DNA of 9,528 nucleotides, taken from NCBI GenBank assembly GCA_023435965.1, contig JAEZLC010000230.1, forward strand, positions 1 through 9,528, read 5' to 3'. Below the pieces are notes generated by a model that saw only the letters and a program-made list of their open reading frames with translations, had not been told where the DNA came from and ran no database searches. The DNA comes from Cyanobacteria bacterium OH_CDB_58 (GTDB lineage: Bacteria > Cyanobacteriota > Vampirovibrionia > Gastranaerophilales > Gastranaerophilaceae). Made by a program: the position numbers and the translations under genes. Below, piece after piece: positions 1-5,878 of this stretch. The first letter of the stretch is position 1, and every line of letters starts with the position of its first letter.

Positions 1-304
1 CAATAAAAGTATGTATCCTCGGTTTTTTGCAAATGCTAATTGCATCAGCGACCTTAATAATGTCCTGCTCAACAGCTCTTGCCAAACCTGATATAACAAC
101 ATTATCGGGAGCTATTTTTGCCAAATGGTTACAAGCTTCAAAATCCATATCAGAAGCCGCTGAAAAGCCGACTTCCACCCCCTGAACACCCAGCTCAATC
201 AAGTGCTTAAAAATTATTTCTTTTTCCTTTGTGTTCCATGGTTTTTTTAATGACTGGTTACCGTCTCTTAAAGTAATATCGTAGAAAAATGGCTTTTTTG
301 ACAT
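1..304 (-). CDS. 2-isopropylmalate synthase-like protein (DRE-TIM family), 5' part only
   Basis: This gene runs off the left edge, so only its first 101 residues are visible, starting at the ATG whose A is at base 304 on the minus strand. The likely role is condensation of acetyl-CoA with 2-oxoisovalerate, the first committed step of leucine synthesis. The N-terminus carries the DRE-TIM signature ITLRDGNQSL (residues 10-19), with the catalytic Arg13 and metal-binding Asp14. It then has a GVEVGF strand with Glu44 (residues 40-46), SGLARAVEQDI (72-82) and RIHTFI with metal-ligand-type His98 (96-101). All are typical of isopropylmalate, homocitrate and citramalate synthases. The LRDGNQ form, rather than LRDGEQ, recalls the LeuA type found in actinobacteria and yeast. 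A clear Shine-Dalgarno AGAGG lies 6 nt upstream of the ATG. The C-terminal regulatory domain is out of view, so homocitrate or citramalate synthase cannot be excluded and no gene symbol is given. Confidence 0.85.
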   Translation of the reverse strand, partial: MSKKPFFYDITLRDGNQSLKKPWNTKEKEIIFKHLIELGVQGVEVGFSAASDMDFEACNHLAKIAPDNVVISGLARAVEQDIIKVADAISICKKPRIHTFI

Positions 305-317
305 AAAATACCTCTTG

Positions 318-346
318 TTGAGCGTAATGCTATTTTATTGTAAAAT
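318..346 (+). promoter_or_regulatory. Probable sigma-70-type promoter of purB
   Basis: TTGAGC at 318-323 and TAAAAT at 341-346 are separated by exactly 17 nt, a good match to the housekeeping -35/-10 pattern. Transcription would start near 353, giving a leader of about 23 nt. That leader contains the AAAGAGG Shine-Dalgarno at 363-369, 6 nt before the purB ATG. Confidence 0.65.
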
Positions 347-358
347 AAATCTGTTCAA
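332..358 (-). promoter_or_regulatory. Possible promoter of the divergent leuA-like gene
   Basis: Read on the minus strand, TTGAAC (358-353) is followed after 15 nt by TAAAAT (337-332). The spacer is shorter than the ideal 17 nt, so the call is weak. The elements interleave with the purB promoter on the other strand, as expected in a 71-nt gap between two divergent genes. Confidence 0.3.
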
Positions 359-375
359 AATTAAAGAGGCAAGCC

Positions 376-1671
376 ATGATTGAAAGATACTCACGAGATG
401 AGATGAAAAAAATTTGGGACTTAAACAGTAAGTTCCAGTACTATTTGGATGTTGAAATTGCAATCTGCAAAGCCTACAACGAACTTGGGCAAATTCCTGA
501 CGAAAACTTAAAAGAAATAATTGAAAAAGCTTCATTTACAATTGAAAGAATCGACGAAATCGAAAAGGAAGTAAATCACGACGTAATAGCCTTCTTAACG
601 AACGTAAACGAGAGCGTTGGAAGCTCTTCAAGATATATCCATATGGGAGTTACCAGCTCTGACATAATCGATACGGCTCTTGCCCTTCAAATCAAAGACG
701 CAAGCACAATTATAAATAATGATATTGAAGAAGTCATCAAAACATTAAAAGAAAGAGCAAAAGAACATAAAAAGACAATCTGCATCGGCAGATCCCACGG
801 AGTACATGCTGAACCTATGACATTTGGGGTAAAACTGTGTAACTGGATAGATTTATTTGAAAGAAATCAAAGAAACTTTTTAAAAGCCTGTAAAGAAGCT
901 GAAGTGGGGCAAATCTCTGGTCCCGTAGGAACATACAGCAACATCGATCCTCAAATAGAAGAAATAGCTTGCAAAAGCCTGGGATTAACCCCCGCAAAAA
1001 TTTCAACTCAAGTCATTGCAAGAGACATCCATGCACAATACCACCAAGCTTTAGCCCTAATAGCCTCTGTTATTGAACAGATAGCGGTTGAGCTAAGACA
1101 CCTTCAACGAACAGAAGTTCTTGAGGTAGAAGAAGGTTTTTCAAAAGGACAAAAAGGCTCTTCTGCAATGCCGCACAAGAAAAATCCTATCTCTGGCGAA
1201 AATCTGTCAGGATTAGCAAGAATAATAAGGGCCAATTCCATAGCGGCACTGGAGAATATAGCACTTTGGCACGAGCGAGACATAAGCCACAGCTCAGCAG
1301 AAAGAATCATATTCCCTGACTCCACAATACTAATCGATTACATGCTAAATAGATTAAAAAACACTATAGAAAACCTTGTAATTAATGAAAAAAACATGCT
1401 AAAAAATACTACCCTGTATGGCGGGATAGTTTTTTCTCAGAGGGTTTTATTAGAGCTCTGCAACAAAGGTTTGTCAAGAGAAGAAGCTTACAAGCTTGTA
1501 CAAGAAAATGCCTTACGGGCTTTTAACAGCGTCGAAGGAGATTTTAAAAACAATTTGCTTCAAGATATAAGGATTACAGAACATTTATCAAATAAAGAAA
1601 TTGAAAACTGCTTTAACGTTCAATACTACCTAAGAAATATTGAACATATTTATAATAACTTTCAAATTTAG
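376..1671 (+). CDS. purB: Adenylosuccinate lyase
   Basis: PurB catalyses two fumarate-releasing steps of purine synthesis: SAICAR to AICAR, and adenylosuccinate to AMP. It acts in the cytoplasm as a homotetramer. At 431 residues it matches the short Bacillus-type family. Visible motifs are NHDV with the general-acid-type His68, the TSSD substrate-binding stretch (93-96), GRSHGVHAEP with catalytic His141, and the superfamily signature GSSAMPHKKNP (261-271) with the catalytic serine on the flexible loop. His68 and His141 fall at the same positions as in the Bacillus subtilis enzyme. The ATG start is supported by AAAGAGG 6 nt upstream and by the family-typical N-terminus MIERYSRDEM. The gene is divergent from the leuA-like gene and is followed after 15 nt by an SGNH-like gene, probably in one transcript. 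No other purine genes lie in the window. The protein looks intact. Confidence 0.98.
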   Translation: MIERYSRDEMKKIWDLNSKFQYYLDVEIAICKAYNELGQIPDENLKEIIEKASFTIERIDEIEKEVNHDVIAFLTNVNESVGSSSRYIHMGVTSSDIIDTALALQIKDASTIINNDIEEVIKTLKERAKEHKKTICIGRSHGVHAEPMTFGVKLCNWIDLFERNQRNFLKACKEAEVGQISGPVGTYSNIDPQIEEIACKSLGLTPAKISTQVIARDIHAQYHQALALIASVIEQIAVELRHLQRTEVLEVEEGFSKGQKGSSAMPHKKNPISGENLSGLARIIRANSIAALENIALWHERDISHSSAERIIFPDSTILIDYMLNRLKNTIENLVINEKNMLKNTTLYGGIVFSQRVLLELCNKGLSREEAYKLVQENALRAFNSVEGDFKNNLLQDIRITEHLSNKEIENCFNVQYYLRNIEHIYNNFQI

Positions 1672-1686
1672 TAAAAGGAAATCTTC

Positions 1687-2655
1687 ATGAAAATCAAGAT
1701 TCTGCTTACAATTACCTTAAACTTTCTCTTGCTATATGTATTTCTCTTATGTATAGATTATGGGATTTTTTCCAACTATCGTATTGATTTTAATAAGAGC
1801 CAAGAAAATTCCAATTTTGCAAGAGCACATGGGAATTTTCCTTATTATATGATTTTCGGCTCTAACCACAAAACAGAAGATAGCCATGCTTCTTTTCATA
1901 TGAACAGATCGTTTAGAGGAAACTATGGCTCCTCTAATGTCGCCCCTTCAATTATTGTTTTTGGATGCTCTTTCGCATATGGATCGTTTATACAAGACAA
2001 AGAAACATTCGCGTACAAATTGGCCAACTTAACGAAACGACCAGTATATAATCGTAGCATAGCCGGGTGGGGAATCCAGCATATCTACTTTCTCACGCAT
2101 AACGAGACGTTCTATGAAGGAATAGAAAAAACACCCGAATATGCCATATACATCTTCATCCCAGACCACATGAGACGAATGAGACTATTGGTTGCCCACC
2201 CTTTCAGCAGCGGCCGATACTATAACTTAACGTTAAAAAACCACCAACTTTCTGAACTAAAACCTCCTATATACCTACTTTATTCTTCATACATAGGAAA
2301 AGCTATTTGTGAAAAATATACAAGTGTTAAAACATCACCATCAAACATGGAAGAAAATTGGGAGTTGGCAGAAAAAATCCTTGTGGAATCAAGAGAAGCT
2401 CTAAAAAAAAGATACCCTCACATTAAATTCGTTATATTAAAGTACTACGGAGTTGATATGAATCCTCTGCCATGGACCGATAATGAAATTTTTTGGGACA
2501 GATTAAAAAAAGATGGATTTATAATAGTTGACTCTAGGGACCTGACTGGAACGGTTCTGAATAAAGAAGAAGATCTAGCCCGCGACTACCTGCATCCTAG
2601 CGGTAAGGCTTGGGACAAAGTGATTCCTCCTCTTATAAAAAAATTAAAATTATAA
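1687..2655 (+). CDS. Membrane-anchored SGNH/GDSL-hydrolase-like protein, substrate unknown
   Basis: This 322-residue protein has a hydrophobic N-terminal segment (about residues 4-24), read as a membrane anchor or uncleaved signal, so most of the protein should lie outside the cytoplasmic membrane. An SGNH fold is suggested by IIVFGCSFAYGS (89-100), the block I equivalent with nucleophile candidate Ser95. Further support comes from NRSIAGWGIQH (122-132), the block II-like stretch, and from DYLHPSGKAW (300-309), block V with the Asp300/His303 pair. The usual GxND of block III is not evident; the corresponding region reads IFIPDHMRRM (156-165). Family members are esterases or acyltransferases acting on lipids, polysaccharides or peptidoglycan; which applies here is not visible. 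The ATG has AAAAGGA 7 nt upstream. It sits 15 nt after purB, probably as a co-transcribed passenger. Arginine codons are mixed (AGA, CGA, CGT, CGC, AGG), unlike the AGA/CGT bias of the ribosomal genes, which suggests low expression or a different history. Confidence 0.7.
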   Translation: MKIKILLTITLNFLLLYVFLLCIDYGIFSNYRIDFNKSQENSNFARAHGNFPYYMIFGSNHKTEDSHASFHMNRSFRGNYGSSNVAPSIIVFGCSFAYGSFIQDKETFAYKLANLTKRPVYNRSIAGWGIQHIYFLTHNETFYEGIEKTPEYAIYIFIPDHMRRMRLLVAHPFSSGRYYNLTLKNHQLSELKPPIYLLYSSYIGKAICEKYTSVKTSPSNMEENWELAEKILVESREALKKRYPHIKFVILKYYGVDMNPLPWTDNEIFWDRLKKDGFIIVDSRDLTGTVLNKEEDLARDYLHPSGKAWDKVIPPLIKKLKL

Positions 2656-2828
2656 AATTTTACATCTGTTTTACCATACATCTAAACAGCTTAACAAAAG
2701 GGAGAAAAACCGAATTCAAACAATTTTTGTTGATAATTACTTTTCGTAAGCCTAAACAATTTAACACTCTCAACCTCTGTTGAACAATATTTACTTCAAA
2801 TTCCTGCCAGAGCTATTTTAAGACAGAA

Positions 2829-2872
2829 TCTTAATTGTTTTTTAAAAAATACCCGTATTTAATATATTAAGA
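2829..2872. repeat. Nested inverted repeat
   Basis: Outer arms TCTTAAT (2829-2835) and ATTAAGA (2866-2872) are perfect complements. They enclose a 14-bp dyad, AAATAC-CC-GTATTT (2847-2860). The central spacing of 2 nt is too small for a normal RNA hairpin loop, so the inner element resembles a DNA dyad more than a terminator. Function is unknown. Confidence 0.4.
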
Positions 2873-2913
2873 AATTGTTACACAAAACTTAAAAAAGCTT
2901 ATTTTATTTGGAC

Positions 2914-2929
2914 TTTAAGCATGCTTAAA
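2914..2929. repeat. Perfect 16-bp palindrome
   Basis: TTTAAGCATGCTTAAA is its own reverse complement over all 16 bases. Perfect palindromes of this length are typical of dimeric regulator sites. It lies about 90 bp upstream of the proposed infA -35 element. No specific regulator is recognised. Confidence 0.5.
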
Positions 2930-2932
2930 TTT

Positions 2933-2963
2933 ATTGTTTATTTCCATATTATAAATAAACAAT
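2933..2963. repeat. 11-bp inverted repeat with 9-nt loop
   Basis: ATTGTTTATTT (2933-2943) and AAATAAACAAT (2953-2963) are perfect complements separated by CCATATTAT. The stem contains a single GC pair. A five-T run follows at 2971-2975, so it could act as a weak terminator for the purB transcript, but stability is poor. The arms also contain the AAACAAT word that recurs through this gap. Confidence 0.45.
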
Positions 2964-2994
2964 TTATGGGTTTTTAAACAATTCATGTGAAAAG

Positions 2995-3008
2995 TTAGAT
3001 AAATCTAA
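2995..3008. promoter_or_regulatory. Dyad just upstream of the infA promoter, possible operator
   Basis: TTAGAT (2995-3000) and ATCTAA (3003-3008) form a perfect dyad around a 2-nt centre. The dyad ends 11 nt before the proposed -35 hexamer at 3020, a location compatible with an activator or an upstream-element contact. The regulator is unknown. Confidence 0.35.
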
Positions 3009-3019
3009 GAAAAAAGTGC

Positions 3020-3047
3020 TTGCGTCAAAATCTTGAACATGTACGAT
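3020..3047 (+). promoter_or_regulatory. Probable promoter of the infA-rpsI operon
   Basis: TTGCGT at 3020-3025 and TACGAT at 3042-3047 are spaced by 16 nt. Transcription would begin near 3054, giving a leader of roughly 28 nt before the infA ATG. An overlapping AT stretch (TATATATAC, 3047-3055) offers alternative -10 registers. The A-rich sequence at 3007-3016 could act as an UP-like element. No ribosomal-protein leader structure is visible in so short a leader. Confidence 0.45.
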
Positions 3048-3081
3048 ATATATACTGAGCCAAATTAGTCACGAGGTCTAA

Positions 3082-3297
3082 ATGTCAAAAGATGTAATTG
3101 AATTTGAAGGAACAATACTAGAATCATTGCCCAACGCAATGTTTAGGGTAGAACTGGAAAACGGACACGAAATATTAGCTCACATATCTGGCAAAATTAG
3201 AAAAAACTTCATAAGAATATTGCCAGGAGACAAAGTAAAAGTAGAAATGACACCGTATGACCTTACAAGAGGCCGAATAACATACAGACTTAAGTAA
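3082..3297 (+). CDS. infA: Translation initiation factor IF-1
   Basis: IF-1 binds the A site of the 30S subunit and, with IF-2 and IF-3, directs initiator tRNA to the P site. The 71-residue protein is a single S1/OB-fold domain of normal length. Diagnostic stretches are [20 protein letters not shown] (14-33), [17 protein letters not shown] (34-50) and [13 protein letters not shown] (59-71). The ATG is preceded by GAGG (3073-3076), 5 nt away. It leads the ribosomal operon, with rpmJ 16 nt downstream, as in most bacteria. Its usual upstream partners secY, adk and map are absent; a 426-nt gap and the SGNH-like gene lie there instead, so infA appears to be the first gene of its transcript. Confidence 0.98.
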   Translation: MSKDVIEFEGTILESLPNAMFRVELENGHEILAHISGKIRKNFIRILPGDKVKVEMTPYDLTRGRITYRLK

Positions 3298-3313
3298 AAT
3301 AAAGGAAAATACA

Positions 3314-3427
3314 ATGAAAGTCAGAGCATCAGTTAAACCACTTTGCGACAAATGCAAAGTTATTAAAAGAAAAGGCAGAGTAGCAATTATTTGCGAAAAC
3401 CCAAAACACAAACAGAGACAAGGTTAA
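3314..3427 (+). CDS. rpmJ: 50S ribosomal protein L36, zinc-binding form
   Basis: This 37-codon gene is easily overlooked because of its size. It begins [20 protein letters not shown] and ends with KHKQRQG. L36 is the smallest large-subunit protein and stabilises 23S rRNA folding. The zinc ligands Cys11, Cys14, Cys27 and His32 are all present, so this is the zinc-bound (C+) type. The only notable change from the usual N-terminus is Ala5 where proline is common. AAAGGA (3301-3306) lies 7 nt upstream of the ATG. The gene sits between infA (16-nt gap) and rpsM (24-nt gap), the standard bacterial arrangement. Confidence 0.97.
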   Translation: MKVRASVKPLCDKCKVIKRKGRVAIICENPKHKQRQG

Positions 3428-3451
3428 TTAAATTAAATAAAAGGAGACACA

Positions 3452-3817
3452 ATGGCAAGACTCGCTGGGGTAGATTTACCTCGTAACAAAAGAATGATAA
3501 TAGCATTAACCTATATTTTCGGTATAGGCCCTACGCGTTCTAAAAACATTTTAGCGGCTTGTGGAATTTCAGAAGATTTAAGATCTGATGATCTTACAGA
3601 TGATGATATTAAAAAACTAAGAGCTGAGCTAGCTAATTACACTATCGAAGGTGACTTAAGAAGAGAAGTTTCTTTATTCATCAAGAGATTAAGCGAAATC
3701 AACTCTTACAGAGGAATGCGTCACAGACGTAACCTTCCTGCAAGAGGTCAAAGAACTAAAACTAACGCTAGAACAAGACGTGGTAAGAAAACAGGACCAG
3801 TTTCTAAAAAGAAATAA
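3452..3817 (+). CDS. rpsM: 30S ribosomal protein S13
   Basis: S13 sits in the head of the small subunit and contacts the P-site tRNA and, through inter-subunit bridges, the 50S subunit. The 121-residue length is normal. The N-terminal helix-turn-helix region begins [14 protein letters not shown] and includes [17 protein letters not shown] (18-34). The diagnostic C-terminal signature [16 protein letters not shown] (87-102) precedes a basic tail ending in GPVSKKK. The strong Shine-Dalgarno AAAAGGAG (3439-3446) lies 5 nt upstream of the ATG. It is co-transcribed with rpmJ and rpsK, with 21 nt before the next start. Confidence 0.98.
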   Translation: MARLAGVDLPRNKRMIIALTYIFGIGPTRSKNILAACGISEDLRSDDLTDDDIKKLRAELANYTIEGDLRREVSLFIKRLSEINSYRGMRHRRNLPARGQRTKTNARTRRGKKTGPVSKKK

Positions 3818-3820
3818 TTA

Positions 3821-3826
3821 AAGGAG
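3821..3826 (+). promoter_or_regulatory. Ribosome binding site of rpsK with long spacing
   Basis: AAGGAG lies 12 nt upstream of the rpsK ATG, against 5-9 nt for most genes of this operon. No better start codon lies closer, and the MARPVK start matches the family, so the long spacing seems real. It may lower the initiation rate slightly. Confidence 0.6.
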
Positions 3827-3838
3827 TAATAAAGAACA

Positions 3839-4225
3839 ATGGCTAGACCAGTAAAAACTAAAAAGAAAGAAAAAAAGAATGTTCTACAAGGAATTGTTCA
3901 CATTCAATCAACCTTTAATAACACAATAGTAACATCAACTGATACACAAGGTAATGCTATTGCTTGGGCATCTGCAGGCGGTTGCGGCTTTAAAGGCGCA
4001 AGAAAAGGAACTCCGTTCGCAGCTCAATCAGCAGCAGAAAAAGTTGCTAAACAATCAATCGACCAAGGAATGAAAAAAGTCGAAGTTTATATTAAAGGAC
4101 CAGGTTCAGGAAGAGAAACAGCAATCAGAGCTATTCAAGCTGCCGGACTTGAAATTACATTAATCAAGGATGTAACGCCAATCCCTCACAACGGATGTCG
4201 TCCTCCTAAAAAACGTAGAGTATAA
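3839..4225 (+). CDS. rpsK: 30S ribosomal protein S11
   Basis: S11 forms part of the small-subunit platform, near the Shine-Dalgarno/anti-Shine-Dalgarno helix and the E site. It has 128 residues with a lysine-rich N-terminal extension (KTKKKEKK, 6-13). The core motifs are [11 protein letters not shown] (22-32), [20 protein letters not shown] (43-62), and the C-terminal block [15 protein letters not shown] (114-128). The Asn118-Gly119 pair corresponds to the site known to form isoaspartate in E. coli S11. Sequence details resemble cyanobacterial S11 as I recall it. It lies 21 nt after rpsM and 24 nt before rpsD, within the same transcript. Confidence 0.98.
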   Translation: MARPVKTKKKEKKNVLQGIVHIQSTFNNTIVTSTDTQGNAIAWASAGGCGFKGARKGTPFAAQSAAEKVAKQSIDQGMKKVEVYIKGPGSGRETAIRAIQAAGLEITLIKDVTPIPHNGCRPPKKRRV

Positions 4226-4235
4226 CAAATAACGT

Positions 4236-4241
4236 AAGGAG
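4236..4241 (+). promoter_or_regulatory. Ribosome binding site fixing the TTG start of rpsD
   Basis: AAGGAG lies 8 nt upstream of TTG at 4250, and the protein from that TTG begins with the family-typical MARYTGP. No in-frame ATG gives the conserved N-terminus. The site therefore decides the non-AUG start. Confidence 0.85.
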
Positions 4242-4249
4242 TCATAAAA

Positions 4250-4852
4250 TTGGCTAGATATACAGGACCTACAAATAAATTATTCCGTAACTACGGTGTA
4301 ACAGATTTATCTAACAGAAAGCTAGTTTCTTCATTCAGACAGCAAGCTTCAGGTCAGCATGGTGCTGCAAGAAAAAAACTTTCTGATTATGCTATTCACT
4401 TAAAAGAAAAACAAAAAATTCGTCTTACTTACTTAGTAAGCGAAAAACAATTCGCAAAATATTACAACGAAGCAGCTAGAAGAAAAGGGGTTACAGGCAC
4501 TATCCTTCTTCAACTTCTTGAATCTAGACTTGATAACGTAATTTACAGATCAGGTTTTGCTATTACTAGAAAACAATCACGTCAAATCGTTAACCACGGT
4601 CACGTTCTTGTAAACGGTAAAAAAGTTGATATTCCATCTTTCTTGGTAAAACCACAAGATGTAATAACAGTTCAAACAAAAAGTTCTGATTACCTTAAAA
4701 ACGTTATTGAATCGATAGATATGGCGATAGCTCCAGCATGGATGACTATTGATAAAACAACTCAAAAAATCACATTCGACAGAATCCCTGAAAGGGAAGA
4801 ATTGGATCCTGATTTCAGAGAACAACTTGTAATTGAGTACTACTCTAAGTAA
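4250..4852 (+). CDS. rpsD: 30S ribosomal protein S4, cysteine-free form, TTG start
   Basis: S4 is a primary 16S rRNA-binding protein that nucleates 30S assembly; in several bacteria it also represses its own operon. The 200-residue protein begins MARYTGPTNKLFRNYG, so the zinc-binding cysteines present in many S4 proteins near residues 9-12 are missing (C- type). Further motifs are SGQHGAARKKLSDYAIHLKEK (34-54) and the S4 RNA-binding domain from ESRLDNVIYRSGFA (91-104) to about residue 155. The C-terminus ends VIEYYSK, like E. coli S4. The start is TTG, with a good Shine-Dalgarno 8 nt upstream. It sits between rpsK and rpoA, the layout of Proteobacteria and other phyla, whereas cyanobacteria keep rpsD elsewhere. 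rpoA follows after 18 nt. Confidence 0.98.
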   Translation: MARYTGPTNKLFRNYGVTDLSNRKLVSSFRQQASGQHGAARKKLSDYAIHLKEKQKIRLTYLVSEKQFAKYYNEAARRKGVTGTILLQLLESRLDNVIYRSGFAITRKQSRQIVNHGHVLVNGKKVDIPSFLVKPQDVITVQTKSSDYLKNVIESIDMAIAPAWMTIDKTTQKITFDRIPEREELDPDFREQLVIEYYSK

Positions 4853-4870
4853 TTGTAGGAGATAACTATA

Positions 4871-5845
4871 ATGGAACTAAAAATTAAATGTGTTAATACA
4901 ACAACAAGCTCTGACGGATCACAATACGGTAAGTTTGTAGTTGAACCTCTAGAAAGAGGTTTTGGTACAACTATCGGTAACTCTCTAAGAAGAGTACTGT
5001 TATCGTCTCTTGAAGGTGCCGCTATCACATCTATCAGAATAGAAGGTATAACACACGAATATACATCTATCCCTGGTATCACAGAAGATGTAATCGATAT
5101 TATGCTAAACCTAAAAGGCTTAATTGTTAAAACAGACAGCAAAGAAGCTCAACACTTAAGATTAGATGTTGACAAACCTGGTCCTGTTTTAGCAAGCGAT
5201 ATCCAATTACCAGCTGGCGTTAAAATCGTTAACCCTGACTGGGTAGTTTGTACAATTGCTGAAGGCGGTAGTATACACGCTGACATCATCGTAGAAACAG
5301 GCAAAGGCTACATTACTGCTGATGTTTTAAAAGAAAACAAAGGCGGACTTCCTGTTGATATGTTACCAATTGATGCTTCATTTATGCCAATCAAAAGAGT
5401 TAGCTACAATGTAGAAAACACTCGTGTAGGCGATGTTGTTGACTACGACAAGCTAATCCTTGAAATCTGGTCAAACGGAAGTTTGGATGTAAGCAACGCT
5501 CTAAGCCAAGCTGCTAACCTATTAATTGAACACTTTATGCAAATTGCTTCAATTACAGGACAACCAACGGTTCTTACAACTCAACAAGTTATTGAAGAAG
5601 TTGAAGAAGAAGAAGCAGCTCCAAGTCTTACAATCGAAGATCTTGAACTATCAGTTAGAGCATACAACTGCTTAAAACGTGCAAGCATAAACAACTTAAG
5701 CGAATTGCTTAAAAAATCTGAGCACGATTTATTAAATATTAAAAACTTCGGTAAAAAATCTTCTGATGAAGTAATTGAAAAATTACATCAGGTTGGCTTA
5801 AACCTAATGCCAAACCCAGAAGGTGTTGAATTAGAAGAAGTATAA
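4871..5845 (+). CDS. rpoA: DNA-directed RNA polymerase alpha subunit
   Basis: The alpha dimer nucleates RNA polymerase assembly, and its C-terminal domain touches upstream promoter DNA and activators. The 324-residue protein has an N-terminal domain (about 1-230) with LERGFGTTIGNSLRRVLLSS (27-46), which holds the conserved dimer and beta-contact motif. An acidic linker follows (EEVEEEEAA, 242-250), then a C-terminal domain (about 252-312). DNA-contact residues corresponding to E. coli Arg265, Asn268, Gly296, Lys298 and Ser299 are present as Arg263, Asn266, Gly294, Lys296 and Ser297, so UP-element binding should work. TAGGAG (4856-4861) lies 9 nt before the ATG. It is co-transcribed with S4 and L17, so polymerase and ribosome synthesis are tied together. 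Sequence and order resemble cyanobacterial relatives. Confidence 0.99.
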   Translation: MELKIKCVNTTTSSDGSQYGKFVVEPLERGFGTTIGNSLRRVLLSSLEGAAITSIRIEGITHEYTSIPGITEDVIDIMLNLKGLIVKTDSKEAQHLRLDVDKPGPVLASDIQLPAGVKIVNPDWVVCTIAEGGSIHADIIVETGKGYITADVLKENKGGLPVDMLPIDASFMPIKRVSYNVENTRVGDVVDYDKLILEIWSNGSLDVSNALSQAANLLIEHFMQIASITGQPTVLTTQQVIEEVEEEEAAPSLTIEDLELSVRAYNCLKRASINNLSELLKKSEHDLLNIKNFGKKSSDEVIEKLHQVGLNLMPNPEGVELEEV

Positions 5846-5878
5846 CTCTAAAAGACGAAAACAAAAGGATACAATACA

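Larger units (their letters stand above)
2718..2983. repeat. Cluster of short AAACAATT repeats in both orientations
   Basis: Exact AAACAATT occurs at 2718-2725, 2754-2761, 2957-2964 and 2976-2983, and its reverse complement at 2833-2840. Near copies are AACAAT at 2783-2788, AAATTGTTA at 2872-2880 and ATTGTTTA at 2933-2940. Spacing is irregular. By eye I found only scattered copies elsewhere in the window, for example 1548-1555 inside purB and 4445-4452 inside rpsD. The word may be a protein-binding site, or it may simply reflect base composition. Confidence 0.5.
2656..3081. other. Gene-free AT-rich region with repeated AAACAATT words and palindromes
   Basis: No reading frame with a credible start and ribosome binding site is present on either strand. 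No GC-rich stem followed by a T-run marks the end of the purB transcript. The region contains the 8-mer AAACAATT at 2718, 2754, 2957 and 2976, and inverted (AATTGTTT) at 2833. Relaxed copies are near 2783, 2872 and 2933. It also holds the dyads listed separately (2829-2872, 2914-2929, 2933-2963, 2995-3008) and the likely infA promoter near its right end. It probably serves as the control region of the infA-rpsI operon; that role is inferred from position. Confidence 0.6.

Noticed and set aside
335..535. Minus-strand open frame overlapping the start of purB
   Set aside because: It lies opposite purB, has no recognisable domain or ribosome binding site, and starts inside a well-supported gene. 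It is a shadow frame.
2645..2662. Inverted repeat TAAAATT/AATTTTA at the end of the SGNH-like gene as a terminator
   Set aside because: The stem has no GC pair and a 4-nt loop and is not followed by a T-run. It would not be stable enough.
2656..3081. Small RNA gene, tRNA or riboswitch in the long gap
   Set aside because: No cloverleaf, conserved aptamer core or GC-containing extended fold could be recognised; only short AT-rich dyads are present.
2656..3081. Replication origin suggested by AT richness and repeated short words
   Set aside because: No DnaA-box (TTATCCACA-like) sequences and no dnaA, dnaN or other origin-type neighbours were seen.
3000..3081. Ribosomal-protein-binding leader before infA
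   Set aside because: The predicted leader is only about 28 nt, with no stem-loop resembling known S4, S13 or L-protein leader structures.
3175..3411. Minus-strand open frame opposite infA and rpmJ
   Set aside because: It covers two clear ribosomal-operon genes on the other strand and its hydrophobic translation is the usual product of reverse-reading A-rich codons.
4840..5142. 100-residue minus-strand open frame opposite rpoA
   Set aside because: RpoA is unambiguous in this interval, and the antisense frame shows no family resemblance or start signal.
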